Positions 1-8,880 of a stretch of DNA of 42,461 bases are shown piece after piece. Location: contig NZ_FOXB01000019.1 in assembly GCF_900115615.1 (NCBI RefSeq), positions 1 through 42,461 of the forward strand, read 5' to 3'. A program made the translations under genes and the position numbers. This DNA is from Hydrogenimonas thermophila. GTDB taxonomy: Bacteria > Campylobacterota > Campylobacteria > Campylobacterales > Hydrogenimonadaceae. The number at the start of each line of letters is the position of its first letter. Positions within the stretch are counted from its first letter, which is position 1. The notes under the pieces are model-generated. The model ran no database searches. It was given only the letters and a program-made list of their open reading frames with translations, and was not told the origin of the DNA.

Positions 1-1
1 C

Positions 2-61
2 ATCTTTAAAAACAATGAACCTTATAACCCCTCTCGTGTTTTTGCTATGGTTAGACAGTGA
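2..61 (+). CDS. C-terminal tail of a gene entering from the left, possibly a transposase
   Basis: An open frame enters from the window edge and ends at TGA 59-61, leaving 19 residues (IFKNNEPYNPSRVFAMVRQ). The short basic end with an N-rich, PY/NP-containing stretch resembles the C-termini of some IS110-type transposases, and another IS110-like element starts at the right edge of the window. This is only a resemblance; 19 residues cannot identify a family. No Shine-Dalgarno or start is visible. Confidence 0.3.
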   Translation: MFKNNEPYNPSRVFAMVRQ

Positions 62-135
62 TAAGTTAAAGAACTAAAGCTAATTTACTTCAAATTGATG
101 ATGGAATTGTAATAGTGCCATCACCTTTTAATTGT

Positions 136-334
136 CAATCAAACCAACTTAGTTTGATTGTAAAAGCACTCTAATCTAAAGTTATAATTTTAGATTAAAC
201 TCTTAAAAGTGCTTTCAAAATCAAACTCATTTCAAGAGAAAAATCTCTTGAAAATTGGTTGTTTTTAAAATAGCTTTAAAAAGCTATTGCTTTTTTATTT
301 TTTTGTCCTTTTTAAGTTATTTTTTATAAAAAGG
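136..334. repeat. Run of five perfect stem-loops in a gene-free stretch
   Basis: The gene-free stretch 62-499 holds consecutive perfect inverted repeats: 136-144/152-160 (9 bp), a nested pair 163-170/208-215 (8 bp) around 172-180/189-197 (9 bp), 230-239/244-253 (10 bp, AAAA loop), 269-277/280-288 (9 bp, followed by a T-rich run like a rho-independent terminator) and 307-314/327-334 (8 bp). No coding potential was seen. It could be a structured small RNA ending in a terminator, the 3' end region of the mobile element at the left edge, or stacked terminators. From 335 to 499 the DNA is AT-rich leader for the next gene. Confidence 0.6.
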
Positions 335-511
335 CTAACTTTAAATTGATACCTTTAAAATAGTACCACAAAAATATAAAAAAAATAAATAAATATAGAT
401 GTTTATACTTCTCTCTGATCAAAAATAAACAACTGATTAGTACACTTTTTATTTCACCCTATTTTAACAGGAGTTAAAATATAGTTACAAAAAACTTATA
501 TGGAGAAAAGA

Positions 512-1834
512 GTGAAAAAGTTTGTAAACTGGGCGCGTACAACGATTTGCAAACCCAAAGATATTGTTTACCCTGAAACAGAAGAGGAAATTATAGAACT
601 GGTCAAGCTCTGCAATGCAAGCAAAACACCAATCAAAGTAGTTGGTGCCGGTCACTCATATAACGATATTTTCTGCCCCGGTGAAAATGGTGTACTTGTC
701 TCTTTAAAAAAGTTCAATGCACTTGAAAAAGTCGATAAAGAGAGACATCAAGTCACCTTCCAAGCTGGAATGCGAATGCCAAGACTCATTAAACTGCTTA
801 AAGAAGAGGGACTTTCAATCTCTAACCTTGGTACCAATGTGTTTGATAATGTAGCAGGTAGTTGTGCTACAGGCTACCATGGAAGTGGTATTAACTATCG
901 TATATTTAGCAACTTTGTCACCAAATTTGAGATCATCACACCAACAGGTGAAAAAAAGGTGATTACTAAAGATGACCCTGAGTATGACATCTATGCAGTC
1001 AGTCTTGGAATGTTGGGAATTGTCATTCGAATTACACTTCAGTGTGAGCCATATTTCAAACTAAAAGTAGTAGAAAAAAAGATGTCATTTGAAGCTATTG
1101 AGGCAGAGTTTGAGACCCTTTTGAAAGAAAATGACCACTTTAAATTCATCTGGATTCCGCATACTCGTGACTTTATGGTTTGGACAGCAAATAGAACTGA
1201 GGAACCAGCCAATGGGTGGTGGAAGATGTTTAAAACATACTTTGTGTCCGGAGTAATCATTAACAACTTCCTCCATGAACTGCTTCTCTTTTTTGCCTCA
1301 TTCAACCGCCGTTTAATTCCAAAAGTCAACCAATTAATGAGCCGTCTGCTACTGCCTGAAAAAAATGTTAGTGTATATCCATCACACTGGGCATTTTTCT
1401 TGCCACATGTGCTTAAGCAAGATGTTGTTGAATACGCCTTTAACATCAAAGATACCTTTAAAGTTTTTAGAGAAATTATTGAGATGATTGAAGAGAAGAA
1501 GATATATGTCGATGCCCCGATTGAGGTGCGCTTTGTAAAAGGTGATACCTTTTGGATGAGTCCAACCCAAGGTGAAGACACTTGCTGGATTGGTACAAAG
1601 ATCCACTTCCCACTTGGTCGTGAACCAGAATATTTCCGTTATTTCAGTGAAGTTGACCGTATATTGCTCAAATATCGCGGTCGTCCGCACTGGGGCAAAC
1701 AGTTCCGTATCACAACAGAAGAGTTTAAACATAACTACCCAAAATGGGATGAATTTTGGTCATTTGTCGAAAAAAACGATCCAAATGGAATTTTTACCAA
1801 CCGATTTATAAAACGTCTGAAAGGCGAAGCTTAA
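512..1834 (+). CDS. FAD-dependent sugar-1,4-lactone oxidase, ALO / gulonolactone oxidase family
   Basis: Oxidises an aldonolactone (arabinono-, gulono- or galactono-1,4-lactone type), or a related sugar alcohol, using FAD. The N-terminal half is an FAD_binding_4 (PCMH) domain with GAGHSYND; the His of that motif is the residue that carries covalent FAD in vanillyl-alcohol-oxidase relatives. The C-terminal ALO domain ends with GRPHWGKQF about 40 residues from the end. No signal peptide is visible. A GTG at 512 is preferred because GGAG lies 6 nt upstream; an in-frame ATG at 500 gives a 444-residue form but lacks a close ribosome site. It converges on the next gene, the two TAA codons overlapping in TTAA (1831-1834). 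The substrate is unknown; a sugar-modification role with the facing operon is inferred. Confidence 0.85.
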   Translation: MKKFVNWARTTICKPKDIVYPETEEEIIELVKLCNASKTPIKVVGAGHSYNDIFCPGENGVLVSLKKFNALEKVDKERHQVTFQAGMRMPRLIKLLKEEGLSISNLGTNVFDNVAGSCATGYHGSGINYRIFSNFVTKFEIITPTGEKKVITKDDPEYDIYAVSLGMLGIVIRITLQCEPYFKLKVVEKKMSFEAIEAEFETLLKENDHFKFIWIPHTRDFMVWTANRTEEPANGWWKMFKTYFVSGVIINNFLHELLLFFASFNRRLIPKVNQLMSRLLLPEKNVSVYPSHWAFFLPHVLKQDVVEYAFNIKDTFKVFREIIEMIEEKKIYVDAPIEVRFVKGDTFWMSPTQGEDTCWIGTKIHFPLGREPEYFRYFSEVDRILLKYRGRPHWGKQFRITTEEFKHNYPKWDEFWSFVEKNDPNGIFTNRFIKRLKGEA

Positions 1835-3021
1835 AGCTCGATGATTCTCTTCTCATCGAGGCTCCTTCGCCCTGCTTCTAAAATACGTGTTGTTGTCAAT
1901 GTATTTTGAATCGTAGGAAGGATGCGGTTATACTCTGCAAGATTTGATGGATTGTCACGCAGTGCCGACGCCGATTCTACAAAGGTTGCAAGGCTTTTAT
2001 AACCATACCCTTCTTGCCCGGCAAACTTTCCATCTCTTGGTGTATATTTCATAAAGAGTGGATTGGCACTTTGAAAACCATTTGTATCAGTTGAAACTGT
2101 ATAGCCTCTATGAGCTTGATCTACACGCACCTCACCATTATGCCCCATATAGAAAAATCTCTGCTGTGAGTGAACATCTGAAGGGGGAGCTATCCAACTG
2201 GCAGTATGGACACTCGTTGCCAATGCACCACTTTTTATGTTTTCCCACTGCACTGTCAATGTAATAGTATCTTCAACCTTTCGACCAAGTTTTTTATCTG
2301 CCACACCCGTAGCTGACGTAGCATAAACACTAATAGGTTTGGCTTTCTCACCTATCGCCCAACAAAGAAGATCAACATGGTGGCTGTTAAGATAGTAACT
2401 AATATCACTGCTAATCCCTGCCCACGCAGCAAAGGTGTTTAGCTGACTTTTTGGTTGGCTCATATAGCTGACAAAATAGCTAAAATCCCCAAAGGTTTGA
2501 ATTCTATCAACAGCATCGGCATAAATTGGATCAAACCGTTTATGCACTTCAAGCATTAAAAGCAGTCCTTTTTTTGCAGCCAAATCCATCAATATCTGAT
2601 GTTCTTGAACTCTCTTTACAAGCGGTTTGGCTACAAGTACGTGCATCCCTGCTTCAAGGGCATCTCGTGCAATAGTAAAGTGGGTATCATCTGGGGTAAA
2701 GATCATAACTGCAGATCCAGGTTTCATATCACTAAGTGCCTCTTTGTAAGCCTCATCATTGCGACCACTTTTTGGGTAAGCTTCAAATGATGTGTCAAGA
2801 TCGGTATATGCACTTTTAAGATTGGTCTCAAAGTGGTGTCGTACCGATTCAAAACGTGAAGCATCACGTCCTGCTAATCGAATATTACCAACCAAGCCAC
2901 GTGATCGCATATCAAAAAGGCTCAATGCCACAACACCAAAACTCTTATCTGATTGCGCTGCTTTTTGCTGAGCAAGTCCAGTTACATACTCTCCAATTCC
3001 TACAACCAACACATCAATCAT
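1831..3021 (-). CDS. Gfo/Idh/MocA-family NAD(P)-dependent oxidoreductase
   Basis: Predicted sugar or cyclitol dehydrogenase of 396 residues. A Rossmann start (VLVVGIGEYVTG) is followed by the domain's VLVAKPLVKR segment (family consensus EKP, with Glu replaced by Ala here but the catalytic Lys kept) and a NSHHVDLLCW helix supplying the usual active-site His. The C-terminal half is the substrate-binding alpha/beta fold. The start follows the upstream gene's stop by 1 nt, so it is the last gene of a three-gene minus-strand operon with the glycosyltransferase-like and acyl-ligase genes. Some relatives act as galacturonate reductases, but the substrate cannot be read from the sequence. Confidence 0.85.
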   Translation of the reverse strand: MIDVLVVGIGEYVTGLAQQKAAQSDKSFGVVALSLFDMRSRGLVGNIRLAGRDASRFESVRHHFETNLKSAYTDLDTSFEAYPKSGRNDEAYKEALSDMKPGSAVMIFTPDDTHFTIARDALEAGMHVLVAKPLVKRVQEHQILMDLAAKKGLLLMLEVHKRFDPIYADAVDRIQTFGDFSYFVSYMSQPKSQLNTFAAWAGISSDISYYLNSHHVDLLCWAIGEKAKPISVYATSATGVADKKLGRKVEDTITLTVQWENIKSGALATSVHTASWIAPPSDVHSQQRFFYMGHNGEVRVDQAHRGYTVSTDTNGFQSANPLFMKYTPRDGKFAGQEGYGYKSLATFVESASALRDNPSNLAEYNRILPTIQNTLTTTRILEAGRRSLDEKRIIEL

Positions 3022-3022
3022 C

Positions 3023-3757
3023 TTAATCCTTTACAATCGTTACAAAACCAGGTGAAATTCCCAAGGCTCTCAACTGTTTCTCAGCCCGCTCATTCTTTGA
3101 AGCCATTTTAGTAGCGTGGTAAGCTTCACGTTCTTTACAGCTCCACTGTGTATTCCATACTACACTCTTTAACTCAACCATTTTGGCATTCATAGAGTAA
3201 GGGTGCAATGTTTGCAGTAGTGAGATAGTTGCAACCTCTTCAACACCACCCGGAATACCAGGCAAATTGCCACTAGATACTGTTAAAAATCCTGTCAATC
3301 CAAGTTTTTCCAGATTCCAAAGAGCAAGAGTATTCCAAGGAGTTGTCCATCCTGTCAGCTCTACTTTTTGATTTTGATGTCCATGCATTTCGTGTAGCTT
3401 AGCACCAACTACCAAAGTATTACTGTCCAAATGACGTTCAAGAGATTTGATATCTTCAGGTAAAGCAGTAACTTCTATACTTTGAAAAAGAAGTTTTGTA
3501 GCTCCAACTGAAAGAGCTTTTTCTATAATCATATTTAATGGCTGTGTATAACCAATCCAGGGATGTATATGAAAAAGTTTTACTCTGTTACCAAAACGCA
3601 TCAGCATCTTACCAACACGTTGAAAGTAGCGATTATCAACGACAACTATAAGCAAATCACTGTAGCTTAAAACATTTTGACACCAAGCCTTGATCTGCTC
3701 AGGGTCTATAGGAACAGCTTCATTACTTGTATGCAGTCTTGTAGCTACAACTCTCAT
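3023..3757 (-). CDS. Unknown protein, possibly a GT-A glycosyltransferase-like fold
   Basis: A 244-residue soluble protein with no signal peptide or membrane span. I do not recognise a named family. The alternation of hydrophobic strands and helices (DLLIVVVDN, VKLFHIHPW, ATKLLFQSIEV, NTLVVGAKL) and the later TPWNTLALWNLEKLGLTGF segment resemble GT-A nucleotide-sugar transferases, but the metal-binding DxD is absent at the expected strand end (SIEV is there instead). Its ATG overlaps the ligase stop codon (ATGA, 3754-3757) and its stop abuts the oxidoreductase, so translation is probably coupled. Context suggests transfer or modification of a sugar; this is inference. Confidence 0.6.
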   Translation of the reverse strand: MRVVATRLHTSNEAVPIDPEQIKAWCQNVLSYSDLLIVVVDNRYFQRVGKMLMRFGNRVKLFHIHPWIGYTQPLNMIIEKALSVGATKLLFQSIEVTALPEDIKSLERHLDSNTLVVGAKLHEMHGHQNQKVELTGWTTPWNTLALWNLEKLGLTGFLTVSSGNLPGIPGGVEEVATISLLQTLHPYSMNAKMVELKSVVWNTQWSCKEREAYHATKMASKNERAEKQLRALGISPGFVTIVKD

Positions 3758-5478
3758 TTTACCCTCTTAAGACTTGGCACCAATGTACCGTTATTTAACT
3801 TATTATAAATTTCATCATATATTGGAGTATATACTCCATCGATCAACACATAGCAACAACCCTCTTTAAATCCTTTAAGCCCCTCTTTTGAGAGTCTGCT
3901 CTTTTGAATCTTCAGAGTTGAAGTGGTTTGATGCTTTTCATTAACGATTTTAAGAAAGTAAGGCAGTGCATGGTCAGCAACTCTCTTTCTCATCTCAGTT
4001 AAAAAAGAAGGAAGTATATTGGGCGACCACTTTTTAGCAGGAACTAGTGATGCCACCCCAATCTTGCCATTAATCCCAGGTAGTTCGATCCCATAAACAA
4101 CCACCTCTTCAAACTCACCAATTTGGCGAATAGCCTCTTCTACATCACTGCAGGCAACATTCTCACCTTTGTAACGGTATGTATCTCCCAAACGATCAAC
4201 AAATATGTAAAATCCATCAGAATTACGTTTTAAAAGATCACCAGAACGCCACCACAAATCACCTTCTTTAAAAAGGCTGCGAACCAGTTTTGCCTCATCT
4301 AAAGATGGATCAAGATAACCTCGGTAATGACCGCTTTCAACCTTAAAGAGTGCTTCACCAGGCACCTCATCAGGAACTACATTGAAATCCTCATCAACAA
4401 GTACCATCATTTTGTTACGCTCATCTTGTGGAGGAATGTAACCGCAGAAGCCAGGAATATCAAACCAATTAGTCAAAGCACCTGCTGGCATCTCTGTTGC
4501 ACCAAAATGTTCAACTACATGTTCAATGCCAAAATGCTCTATAACATCTTCCCAAAGATTTTTTGTTAAACCATTGCCGAATATAACTTTAAGAGAGCTA
4601 TTTGGATTTTCTCCATCTTTATATCGATTAAGTAAATATCGCCACAACTCACCTATATAGACCATATGCGTACATTTATAGCTATTAACATCTTCCCAAA
4701 AAGATGATACTGAAAACTTCTGCCGCAATACAGCATTGGCTCCGGCAAAAACAACACTTGAAAAAGCAACAGCCAACCCATTACCGTGAAACAGTGGCAA
4801 AGAGATGTAACAGCTATCATTTTCATCCATGGCAGTGCGCAGTGACCAAGCAACTCCTGCTCCAATCATTCGCCTATGGCTAAAAAGTGCCGGTTTGCTT
4901 GGTCCACTGGTACCGCTTGTAAAGATTACAAATGCAGCATCTTCCAATGTTGTAGAATGAACATCAAACTTCTTTTCTAATCTGTATGCTAAAGTTATAG
5001 CCTCTTCAATATCCCACTTTACACAACCATCAATACTGTTTCCAAAAACCTCATCTACTCCACTTCGTTTGGCAAGTTCTACAAGACGTGCTGACGGCTC
5101 TCTATGGTTAAAAAGTACAGCTAACCGCCCTGCTTTGTTGATGCCTATTAAAGCTGCAAGAAATAGAAAACTATTTGGAAAGTTAATCCCTATGCTATCT
5201 GATTTACTCTTTGAAAGAATAAAATTACAAATCTGATCTGATGCCCTGTCTAACTCACCATATGTATAACACTTTTTGGTTTCTACCTCTTTAACTACTA
5301 TCCTATCTGCATACTCTTTAGCACGTTCTTGAAAAATCTCTACCCAGTTAGTTACATTTTTTGATTCAATTATTTGCCAAATCGACGCTTCATTGGCTTC
5401 CATCTCTTCATAGAGCTTGCATAGCCCTTCACTCTTTGCATTGTTACTTTTTATTTTTTCTATTAATCTACTATTCAT
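3754..5478 (-). CDS. AMP-forming acyl-CoA synthetase, FATP/FadD6-like
   Basis: Adenylates a carboxylic acid, probably a fatty acid, and normally transfers it to CoA or a carrier. The 574 residues carry the ANL-superfamily signatures in order: P-loop FTSGTSGPSKP at about 186-196, FGATEMP at about 327, WWRSGDLLKR at about 412, the hinge DRLGDTYRYKGENVA, and a TSTLKIQK segment near 530 matching the C-terminal motif of fatty-acid transport proteins. There is no clear membrane helix. It is the first gene of the minus-strand operon, with coupled downstream genes for a glycosyltransferase-like protein and an oxidoreductase. An acylated sugar product is plausible; the real acyl substrate is unknown. 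Confidence 0.85.
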   Translation of the reverse strand: MNSRLIEKIKSNNAKSEGLCKLYEEMEANEASIWQIIESKNVTNWVEIFQERAKEYADRIVVKEVETKKCYTYGELDRASDQICNFILSKSKSDSIGINFPNSFLFLAALIGINKAGRLAVLFNHREPSARLVELAKRSGVDEVFGNSIDGCVKWDIEEAITLAYRLEKKFDVHSTTLEDAAFVIFTSGTSGPSKPALFSHRRMIGAGVAWSLRTAMDENDSCYISLPLFHGNGLAVAFSSVVFAGANAVLRQKFSVSSFWEDVNSYKCTHMVYIGELWRYLLNRYKDGENPNSSLKVIFGNGLTKNLWEDVIEHFGIEHVVEHFGATEMPAGALTNWFDIPGFCGYIPPQDERNKMMVLVDEDFNVVPDEVPGEALFKVESGHYRGYLDPSLDEAKLVRSLFKEGDLWWRSGDLLKRNSDGFYIFVDRLGDTYRYKGENVACSDVEEAIRQIGEFEEVVVYGIELPGINGKIGVASLVPAKKWSPNILPSFLTEMRKRVADHALPYFLKIVNEKHQTTSTLKIQKSRLSKEGLKGFKEGCCYVLIDGVYTPIYDEIYNKLNNGTLVPSLKRVK

Positions 5479-5550
5479 AGGGCTAAGTATATCAGAGATA
5501 TTTGATCATTTATCAAACAAAAAATTGTTACTTTAAATATCTAAATTTGA

Positions 5551-7242
5551 TTAGAAACTAATCTCTATAAACTCTACTCCATCTTTTGAGCCAATAAGTA
5601 AAAAGCTTCTAAGTTTAGGTATTGCCTTAACCTTCTCAATCTCTAAATAACCTTTAACCTGTTCAATTCCATCTTGCTTTATACTTTCATAGTTATCTCT
5701 GCTTTTAACCCATTTAAGCTCAAATAGGTAGTTATTTGGTACCTTCTCATCTCGTCCAATTAGTAAAATATCTGGATATCTTCTTTCAATCTCTGGTTGA
5801 GAATCAATAAAATAGAAGCTTGCAAAGCTTAGAAGAGAAAGTGTTATGATATGAAAATACTTCTCATCAAACCCCATATGATCACGATTGGAAAGAGTCT
5901 TTATGACTTCATTTAGTTGCTCTTTGAATGGATCTATCTTACCCATTGCCAAATCTCTTAGAATATGGTTAATATTGGCATCTATTTTTAGGTTATTCCT
6001 GCGATCTATCTCGATTGCAAAATAGTTAAAGTATAGCTGTTTAATAACATAGTTTGGTATCTCAAAATCATAAACATCACCAAATGTCTCATCTTTTAAA
6101 GTAATAAATCCCATAGAATAGATAAGCGTAATAAAGTCATCCTCACTAAAAGTTTTATTTAGATCATAGCGGTCTTTGATCGTACCTGTAATGTACCCTT
6201 TTTCTATAATCTCTTTTAAAATATCAAAATTTCTCTCTTTATCTCCAATGTTAAATAGACGCATAAGTGCTTTGTAGTCACTCGCTACATTGCTATCTAG
6301 CATTTTTTTAGGCTTCTCACAATCACTATAATCAAATCTTGAAATAAAGTAGTTAATAAGAGTAGCATTATAGATTCGATCTTTTACTTTAATTTGAAAA
6401 AGGTATCCATTATACCAAGCTTTTATCTCTTCTAAGAGTTCATCTTTTTTTATACTTTGACAACGTTTAAAGATTGTCTCATTTAAAGCATATTCTACTT
6501 CATCTTGTGTAAAGCCTGCCATTGCATTAAATGATTTATGATAAGAGATATTAGAAATAATATTAAACCCACTGCTTAAGCTATCGAGTGTGATAGGTGT
6601 AACACCTGTAATAAAAATTTTTTGAACTGTCCCTGTAAATGTAGCTGTCTTTAGCACCTCATAAAAGCTTCTTACAAATCCACCCTTACCTACAATCTTT
6701 AAAAAATCATCCATACTGTATGAAAGAATCGCATTTGCAAAGTGATCGTACTCATCGATTAGTATATAGATCCTGTCATCTTTAACGATCTCAAAAAAGT
6801 ACTCCATAAGTGAAGTTGGATTATTAATCTCTTTTAAATCCTCATAACTTTGAGGATAATTATAGCTTTTAAAATAGCTACTAAGTGACATCTTAATTTT
6901 AAACGTAAACTGTTCATAAATTGACTGCATAGATTCATCGGTATTAATACCGCTAAATTCAAAAAAGAGTATTCTAAAACTATTTTTTAATGGTGTTGGA
7001 TGCTTGCCAATATAGGTATCGCCAAAAAGTTCATCAAACTCACTTTTTGCATTCTCATCATAGTAATATTGAAGCGTTGAGAGAAAAAGAGACTTTCCAA
7101 AGCGTCTAGGACGTAGGAAGATTAAAAAATTCTCATTGAGTGATTCAAGCTTTTCGATATAACTGGTCTTATCTATATAAAGATAATTACTATCTATCTT
7201 TACTTTTCTGAAATTACTCTCACCATATATAATTTTTTTCAT
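5551..7242 (-). CDS. AAA-ATPase-like protein with C-terminal PD-(D/E)XK nuclease domain
   Basis: A 563-residue two-domain protein. The N-terminal AAA-ATPase_like domain (PF09820 type) begins near residue 8 and has the diagnostic FLRPRRFGKSLFLSTL P-loop near residues 42-57 and a Walker B-like YILIDEYDHF near 158. The C-terminus matches the PD-(D/E)XK_9 type: RRYPDILLIGRD followed by FELKW (D...ExK). This family is widespread and multicopy in Campylobacterota and Bacteroidota; its function is not established, though phage defence or mobile-element roles have been proposed. It stands alone between the sugar/lipid operon and the CDF gene, at the left edge of an accessory zone. Confidence 0.85.
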   Translation of the reverse strand: MKKIIYGESNFRKVKIDSNYLYIDKTSYIEKLESLNENFLIFLRPRRFGKSLFLSTLQYYYDENAKSEFDELFGDTYIGKHPTPLKNSFRILFFEFSGINTDESMQSIYEQFTFKIKMSLSSYFKSYNYPQSYEDLKEINNPTSLMEYFFEIVKDDRIYILIDEYDHFANAILSYSMDDFLKIVGKGGFVRSFYEVLKTATFTGTVQKIFITGVTPITLDSLSSGFNIISNISYHKSFNAMAGFTQDEVEYALNETIFKRCQSIKKDELLEEIKAWYNGYLFQIKVKDRIYNATLINYFISRFDYSDCEKPKKMLDSNVASDYKALMRLFNIGDKERNFDILKEIIEKGYITGTIKDRYDLNKTFSEDDFITLIYSMGFITLKDETFGDVYDFEIPNYVIKQLYFNYFAIEIDRRNNLKIDANINHILRDLAMGKIDPFKEQLNEVIKTLSNRDHMGFDEKYFHIITLSLLSFASFYFIDSQPEIERRYPDILLIGRDEKVPNNYLFELKWVKSRDNYESIKQDGIEQVKGYLEIEKVKAIPKLRSFLLIGSKDGVEFIEISF

Positions 7243-7306
7243 CTATGCTCTCCTAGAATTTGGCTATTCTACCAAAAAACTCTATTATTAAACTTTTGCA
7301 AATCTC

Positions 7307-8230
7307 TCAACAACCACCAATCTCACATCTATCAGAATAACTAATCAACCCTTTATCATCACAACGTCTATATTCAGGTTGCAGGGTAATATGTGTAAAG
7401 TTAAACTGCTCTTTTAAAAGTGTTTCAACCTCTATAAGCTTCTTTGTTACATCAGACAACAAGAGATTATCTTTTAGATCAATATGTGCCTCAAAAAATA
7501 TATTTTTATCATTTAATCTCCATATATGGATATGGTGAATATTCTCAACATCTGAAATCTCCTTGACTGCTTCTGAAATCTCATTAAGATCTACACTTTT
7601 AGGAGCAAACTGCATTAATACCTCTATTGCCTCTTTAATAAGTGTAAATGATGCAAAAATAAGATAAAGAGCAATAGAAATAGATATAAGAGGATCAACC
7701 CATAAAACATCCCAAAACTGCATCATTAACCCACCTGCTACAACAGCAACAGAGGTAAGCACATCACCTAAAAGATGAAGGTAAGCCGCTTTTATATTCA
7801 TACTCTCTTTAGCATCCTGATGCAATAAAGCAATACTGCCACCATTGACTATGATGCCAAGTAACCCAAGAATAATAACCCACATAGAGTCTATTGGTTC
7901 AGGATGAAAAAATCGTATAATAGCTTCATAAATAATAAAAAAACCAATCCCCACAAGAACAGAAGCATTAAACAGTGCTGCAAGAATTTCAGCACGCTTA
8001 TACCCAAATGTTCGTCTCTCATCAGCCTCTTTATGTGACAACTTCTGGGCAAACCAACTAATGACAAGGCTCATAACATCACTAAAGTTATGCAAAGCAT
8101 CGCTTAGAAGTGCCAATGAGCCAGAGTAAAGACCTCCTGCAAGCTGTGCCAATGTGATAATCACATTTAAAATAATCGCTATTAAAAGGTTTCTACCCTT
8201 TACGTCGTGATGGTGATGATGGTGAGCCAT
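7307..8230 (-). CDS. Cation diffusion facilitator, zinc-type exporter (CzcD/ZitB-like)
   Basis: Proton-coupled efflux of Zn2+ or a similar divalent cation across the inner membrane. The 307 residues contain six predicted membrane segments; metal-site residues are seen in LLSDALHNFSD (D44, H47, D51) and LHLLGDVLTS of the fifth helix, and a cytoplasmic C-terminal domain (HHIHIWRL) follows. The N-terminus is MAHHHHHHDVKG, six consecutive histidines. The C-terminus ends with a Cys/His-rich tail (CDDKG...CEIGGC). It starts 1 nt after the vapC stop codon, with GAGG before the ATG, so it is probably cotranscribed with the toxin-antitoxin pair upstream. Confidence 0.93.
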   Translation of the reverse strand: MAHHHHHHDVKGRNLLIAIILNVIITLAQLAGGLYSGSLALLSDALHNFSDVMSLVISWFAQKLSHKEADERRTFGYKRAEILAALFNASVLVGIGFFIIYEAIIRFFHPEPIDSMWVIILGLLGIIVNGGSIALLHQDAKESMNIKAAYLHLLGDVLTSVAVVAGGLMMQFWDVLWVDPLISISIALYLIFASFTLIKEAIEVLMQFAPKSVDLNEISEAVKEISDVENIHHIHIWRLNDKNIFFEAHIDLKDNLLLSDVTKKLIEVETLLKEQFNFTHITLQPEYRRCDDKGLISYSDRCEIGGC

Positions 8231-8231
8231 A

Positions 8232-8648
8232 TTAAAACCTCAAAAGATTATTTAAAGGTTCTTTTTTTAGCGTTCTGTAAATATCATAATCACTATCGAT
8301 AGATAAAATATCCTTTATATTTTCTCTCTCTGCCAAAATTATCAAAGAGCAGTCGGCTAAATCCATTGGTACATCGCTATATTTTGTTGTTAAAAATATA
8401 ACTCTATCTATGTCATTTTTGTCTATTTGAAAAACATCTAAGCCACCTCTTTTTATCCACTCCAATAGATTAAGTTGAGCTTGAATACTTTGCCTTAACA
8501 GATGTGTAGCCTCTGTAATAACAGGCCAAGTCGTTATAAAACTTCCATCATACTCTCTAACAAACTCTAAAACTCTTTTGTGGTGTTTATCTCTCCTATT
8601 AAATAGTGCTACAATAGGTCCTGTATCAATTATGGTTGTGTTTTTCAT
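8232..8648 (-). CDS. vapC: PIN-domain ribonuclease toxin, VapC-like
   Basis: A 138-residue PIN domain; such toxins cleave tRNA or rRNA with Mg2+. The acidic active-site residues are visible: DTGP near residue 8, ITEATHLL near 44, and DLADCSLIILAE near 95-106 with SIDSDYDIYR after it. The ATG lies inside the antitoxin's 3' end (overlap 8626-8648), the standard coupling of vapBC operons. The CDF exporter gene follows after 1 nt. It lacks any sign of truncation, so the module should be functional. Confidence 0.85.
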   Translation of the reverse strand: MKNTTIIDTGPIVALFNRRDKHHKRVLEFVREYDGSFITTWPVITEATHLLRQSIQAQLNLLEWIKRGGLDVFQIDKNDIDRVIFLTTKYSDVPMDLADCSLIILAERENIKDILSIDSDYDIYRTLKKEPLNNLLRF

Positions 8649-8880
8649 TTAAAATCTCATCTAACTTTTGCTTATAGTTTGAAGACAAATCACTATCCCC
8701 ATCATAGACACCAAATAGATCTTTCCCTAAAGTGTAAGGAGTATTTTTTCTTTTTTCTTTTAAATTTTCCAAAAAAAAGAGTATAGCTTCTCTTACTATC
8801 TCTGTTTTTGTAGTCTGTTCCAATCTTGCAACATTGGCTAACTCTTGCTCAATATCTTTTGGCAATCTTACTGATAACAT
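8626..8880 (-). CDS. vapB: Ribbon-helix-helix antitoxin, VapB/CopG-like
   Basis: The start is placed at 8880 (MLSVRLPKDIEQELA), where AAGGAAA sits 4-6 nt upstream, not at the longer frame reaching 8916. The N-terminal ribbon (LSVRLPKDI) plus two helices (EQELANVARLEQTTKTEIVREAILFFLE) is the CopG/RHH DNA-binding fold. The C-terminal part (DLFGVYDGDSDLSSNYKQKL) is the usual toxin-neutralising tail. It binds and neutralises the downstream PIN toxin and likely represses its own promoter. Confidence 0.85.
   Translation of the reverse strand: MLSVRLPKDIEQELANVARLEQTTKTEIVREAILFFLENLKEKRKNTPYTLGKDLFGVYDGDSDLSSNYKQKLDEILNEKHNHN

Noticed and set aside
136-334. CRISPR array
   Set aside because: The hairpins differ in sequence and spacing; no direct repeats with spacers.
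346-380. Promoter TTGATA...TATAAA before the lactone oxidase
   Set aside because: Spacer is 23 nt, outside the functional range.
1039-1581. 180-codon minus-strand frame inside the lactone oxidase gene
   Set aside because: Antisense shadow of a clearly conserved gene; composition follows the opposite frame.
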